Shown here: positions 42,975-45,041 of the stretch, piece by piece | Numbering within the stretch: position 1 is the first letter of the stretch | How the letters are laid out: every line of letters begins with the position of its first letter | Assembly: GCF_003852405.1 (NCBI RefSeq) | Contig: NZ_QAJM01000043.1 | Location: 1 to 45,041, forward strand | Reading direction: 5' to 3' | Origin: Pseudomonas sp. KBW05 | Lineage (GTDB): Bacteria > Pseudomonadota > Gammaproteobacteria > Pseudomonadales > Pseudomonadaceae | Length of the DNA: 45,041 bases | Made by a program: the position numbers and the translations under genes | Notes under the pieces: generated by a model | Told to the model about the DNA's origin: nothing | The model's database searches: none | What the model saw: only the letters and a program-made list of their open reading frames with translations

Positions 42975-44867
42975 TCAGACGTGCGGGTCGCCGGGGGCTT
43001 TGGCCGGCGTCGCGTATTGAGGCTTCAGGTGGCCGTCCTGGTCGAGTAGCCAGGCATCCATGATCTGTCGCACCACAGGGCCGGCAACCCGGCCACCCGC
43101 CTCGCCGTTTTCGATCATCACCGAGATCACGATTTTCGGGTGTTCGGCGGGTGCGAAGCCGACGAACAAAGCGTTGTCGCGATGGCGTTCCAGGGTCTTG
43201 TTACGGTTGTAACGCTCGCCCTGCTTGATCGCCACCACTTGTGCCGTACCACTCTTGCCGGCAATCCGGTATTGCGCGCCTTGTGCCGCGGCGCGGGCGA
43301 TACCGCGCGGGTCGTGCATCACCAGTTGCATGCCGTGGTTGACTTGCTCCCAGTCACGCGGGTCCTTGAGGACCACGTTAGGCATCGGGTTTTCGTCCAC
43401 TGGCGCCACGCCGTTGATGGTCTTGGCCAGGTGCGGGCGATTCCACACACCTTTGTTGGCAATCAACGCGGTGGCCTGGGCCAGTTGCAGTGGGGTGACC
43501 TGCATATAACCCTGGCCGATGCCAAGGATCACGGTTTCGCCGGGGAACCAGGGCTGGCGACGTGTGGCGCGCTTCCAGGATTGGGATGGCATCAGGCCGG
43601 CGGATTCCTCGAACATGTCGAGGGAGACTTTCTGGCCAAGGCCGAATTCAGCCAGGTAATCGTGCAGGCGGTCGATGCCGAGCTTGTGCGCCAGGTCGTA
43701 GAAGTAGGTGTCATTGGAACGCATGATGGCAGCGTCCATGTCCACCCAACCGTCGCCGCTGTGGTTCCAGTTGCGGTATTTGTGGTCGAAGTCGGGCAGT
43801 TGGTAGTAGCCGGGGTCGAACACGCGGGTCTGGGCGGTGACAACACCGCTGTCGAGTCCGGCGATGGCCACCTCCGGCTTGATCGTCGACCCCGGCGCAT
43901 AGAGCCCGCGCAGTACGCGGTTGAAGAGCGGCCGGTCGATGGAATCGTGCAGTGCGGCGTATTCCTTGAAGCTGATGCCGGTGACGAACATGTTCGGATC
44001 AAAGCTCGGCTTGCTGACCATGGCCAGTACTTCGCCGGTCTGTGGGTCGAGGGCGACCACCGAACCACGACGATCACCCAAGGCTTCCTCAGCGGCTTCC
44101 TGGAGGTGGATGTCGAGGCTGAGCACGATGTTTTTGCCGGGGATTGGATCGGTGTGCTTCAGCACGCGCAGGACACGGCCCTGGGCGTTGGTCTCGACTT
44201 CCTCATAACCGACGTGGCCGTGGAGTTCGGATTCGTAGAAACGCTCGATACCAGTCTTGCCAATGGACTGTGTGCCGCGGTACTCCACCGAGTCGAGGGA
44301 CTTGGATTCCTTTTCGTTGATCCGGCCAACGTAGCCGATGGAGTGGGCGAAGTGCGCGCCTAACGGATAGTGGCGAACGAACTGCGGCTCGACGTCTACG
44401 CCGGGCAAACGGAATTCGTTCACGGCCAGCACGGCGATCTGTTCTTCGGTCAACTCGTAGAACAAGGTGACGGGGACGAAGGGGTGGCGTGCCTGCTTCA
44501 GCGCTTTGTCGAACACGGCGCGGTCTTCGGCCGGCAGATGCAGCAGGTTGACGATGGCGTCCAGCTCACCCTTGAGATCAGTGGTACGCTCGCGGGTGAT
44601 GGTCAGGTTGTAGCTGGGGCGGTTGTCGGCCAGCACTACGCCGTTACGGTCATAGATCAAGCCGCGCGTCGGCGTGATGGGCAGGACGTGTACGCGGTTG
44701 TTTTCAGAAATCGTGGAGTGATAGTCGAACTGTACGACCTGCAGGAAGTACATGCGGCCTACCAGGGCGCACGTGATGCCAATCACCAACAGTGCGCAGG
44801 CGAGCAGGCGCTTGTTGACCAGGCGGTTTTCTTTTTCGTGATCTTTGATCGGTATGGCTTCAGGCAT
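42975..44867 (-). CDS. mrdA: Penicillin-binding protein 2 (class B transpeptidase)
   Basis: A 630-residue class B penicillin-binding protein. It has a short cytoplasmic N-terminus, one membrane segment (about 19-40, LLACALLVIGITCALVG), a PBP dimerisation domain with TPTRGLIYDRNGVVLADN and RHYPLGAHFAHSIGYVGR, and a transpeptidase domain. The active-site motifs are STIK with serine 327, SND at 384-386 and KSGT at 538-541, all intact. PBP2 crosslinks peptidoglycan for side-wall elongation with RodA. The ATG at 44867 (MPEAIPIKD) is the family start; the frame runs open to the window edge but the extra residues are not PBP-like. The usual neighbours rodA, rlmH and rlpA are absent, so this is probably a second copy. 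Confidence 0.93.
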   Translation of the reverse strand: MPEAIPIKDHEKENRLVNKRLLACALLVIGITCALVGRMYFLQVVQFDYHSTISENNRVHVLPITPTRGLIYDRNGVVLADNRPSYNLTITRERTTDLKGELDAIVNLLHLPAEDRAVFDKALKQARHPFVPVTLFYELTEEQIAVLAVNEFRLPGVDVEPQFVRHYPLGAHFAHSIGYVGRINEKESKSLDSVEYRGTQSIGKTGIERFYESELHGHVGYEEVETNAQGRVLRVLKHTDPIPGKNIVLSLDIHLQEAAEEALGDRRGSVVALDPQTGEVLAMVSKPSFDPNMFVTGISFKEYAALHDSIDRPLFNRVLRGLYAPGSTIKPEVAIAGLDSGVVTAQTRVFDPGYYQLPDFDHKYRNWNHSGDGWVDMDAAIMRSNDTYFYDLAHKLGIDRLHDYLAEFGLGQKVSLDMFEESAGLMPSQSWKRATRRQPWFPGETVILGIGQGYMQVTPLQLAQATALIANKGVWNRPHLAKTINGVAPVDENPMPNVVLKDPRDWEQVNHGMQLVMHDPRGIARAAAQGAQYRIAGKSGTAQVVAIKQGERYNRNKTLERHRDNALFVGFAPAEHPKIVISVMIENGEAGGRVAGPVVRQIMDAWLLDQDGHLKPQYATPAKAPGDPHV

Positions 44868-45008
44868 TTCTACAGCATCTCGTTGAAGAAGGGCGACGCC
44901 GCGTCCTGCGGGTGAAAGATCAGTCCTTGTGAAAATGTGCTGCACCATACCAAAAATGCAGAAACACTTTGTATTGATTTCCCCAACGGTATGCTCAGGA
45001 GCATGTCG

Positions 45009-45041
45009 ATGCTTGGCGGACTTTTCTCGCGCCCAAAACAA
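45009..45041 (+). CDS. Possible start of a rightward gene (partial)
   Basis: An ATG at 45009 preceded by AGGAG at 44996-45000 with eight bases between opens a frame (MLGGLFSRPKQ) to the window end. ATG 45003 is in the same frame but too close to the AGGAG. Eleven codons are too few to identify anything, and it would be divergent from the PBP2 gene. This is only a candidate. Confidence 0.25.
   Translation, partial: MLGGLFSRPKQ

Overview
The window looks like chromosomal DNA of a fluorescent Pseudomonas (P. fluorescens group). The evidence is high-GC coding DNA, a complete psl exopolysaccharide operon, S-type pyocin remnants, several Fur-controlled FecI/FecR/TonB-receptor modules, a family-B DNA polymerase II, and REP/REPIN repeats with TGTGGGAG arms of the kind common in that group. 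Species assignment is inference from gene content; no database was searched.

Layout, left to right. (1) 1-1013: the 3' end of an S-type pyocin-like bacteriocin gene with its overlapping candidate immunity gene, visibly more AT-rich than the rest. (2) 1123-1752 (-): a LysE/RhtB exporter. (3) 1912-5958 (+): iron module A (ECF sigma, FecR-type anti-sigma, STN-bearing TonB receptor). (4) 5959-6386: a regulatory gap holding a perfect FleQ-box palindrome and a candidate RsmA/RsmE site on the pslA ribosome binding site. (5) 6387-21747 (+): pslA-pslL in canonical order, nearly all overlapping or a few bases apart. (6) 21754-21977: two 89-bp REPINs. (7) 25965-22012 (-): iron module B. (8) 30456-26066 (-): DUF4174-like protein, glutathione transferase-like protein, GNAT acetyltransferase and DNA polymerase II. 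(9) 30638-32863 (+): receptor E, without STN domain or sigma partner. (10) 37028-33043 (-): iron module C, with a FhuA/FiuA-like receptor. (11) 37178-37765 (+) a periplasmic protein and 38273-37806 (-) an AHSA1/SRPBCC protein. (12) 42435-38354 (-): iron module D. (13) 42572-42973 (+) a GFA-family protein, converging with 44867-42975 (-), a penicillin-binding protein 2 outside the usual rodA operon.

How the genes work together. Modules A-D each have the order sigma, anti-sigma, receptor. Each receptor carries an N-terminal signalling (STN) domain, and each anti-sigma has an N-terminal sigma-binding domain, one membrane segment preceded by a twin arginine, and a periplasmic C-terminal domain. 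This is the architecture of cell-surface signalling: a ferric siderophore binds the receptor, the periplasmic FecR domain is engaged, the sigma factor is released and the receptor gene is transcribed. Fur-box-like palindromes precede the sigma genes (good for A, B and C, weak for D) and receptor E. The psl operon encodes a Wzx/Wzy-like pathway: PslA primes the lipid carrier, PslB makes GDP-mannose, PslC/F/H/I are glycosyltransferases, PslK/J/E/D flip, polymerise and export, PslG is a glycoside hydrolase and PslL an acyltransferase.

No tRNA, rRNA, CRISPR array, insertion sequence or prophage was seen. The most unusual points are four signalling modules plus an orphan receptor in 45 kb, the regulatory sites in front of pslA, the arm/core mosaic of the two REPINs, a 105-bp cloverleaf-forming repeat, and an orphan PBP2.
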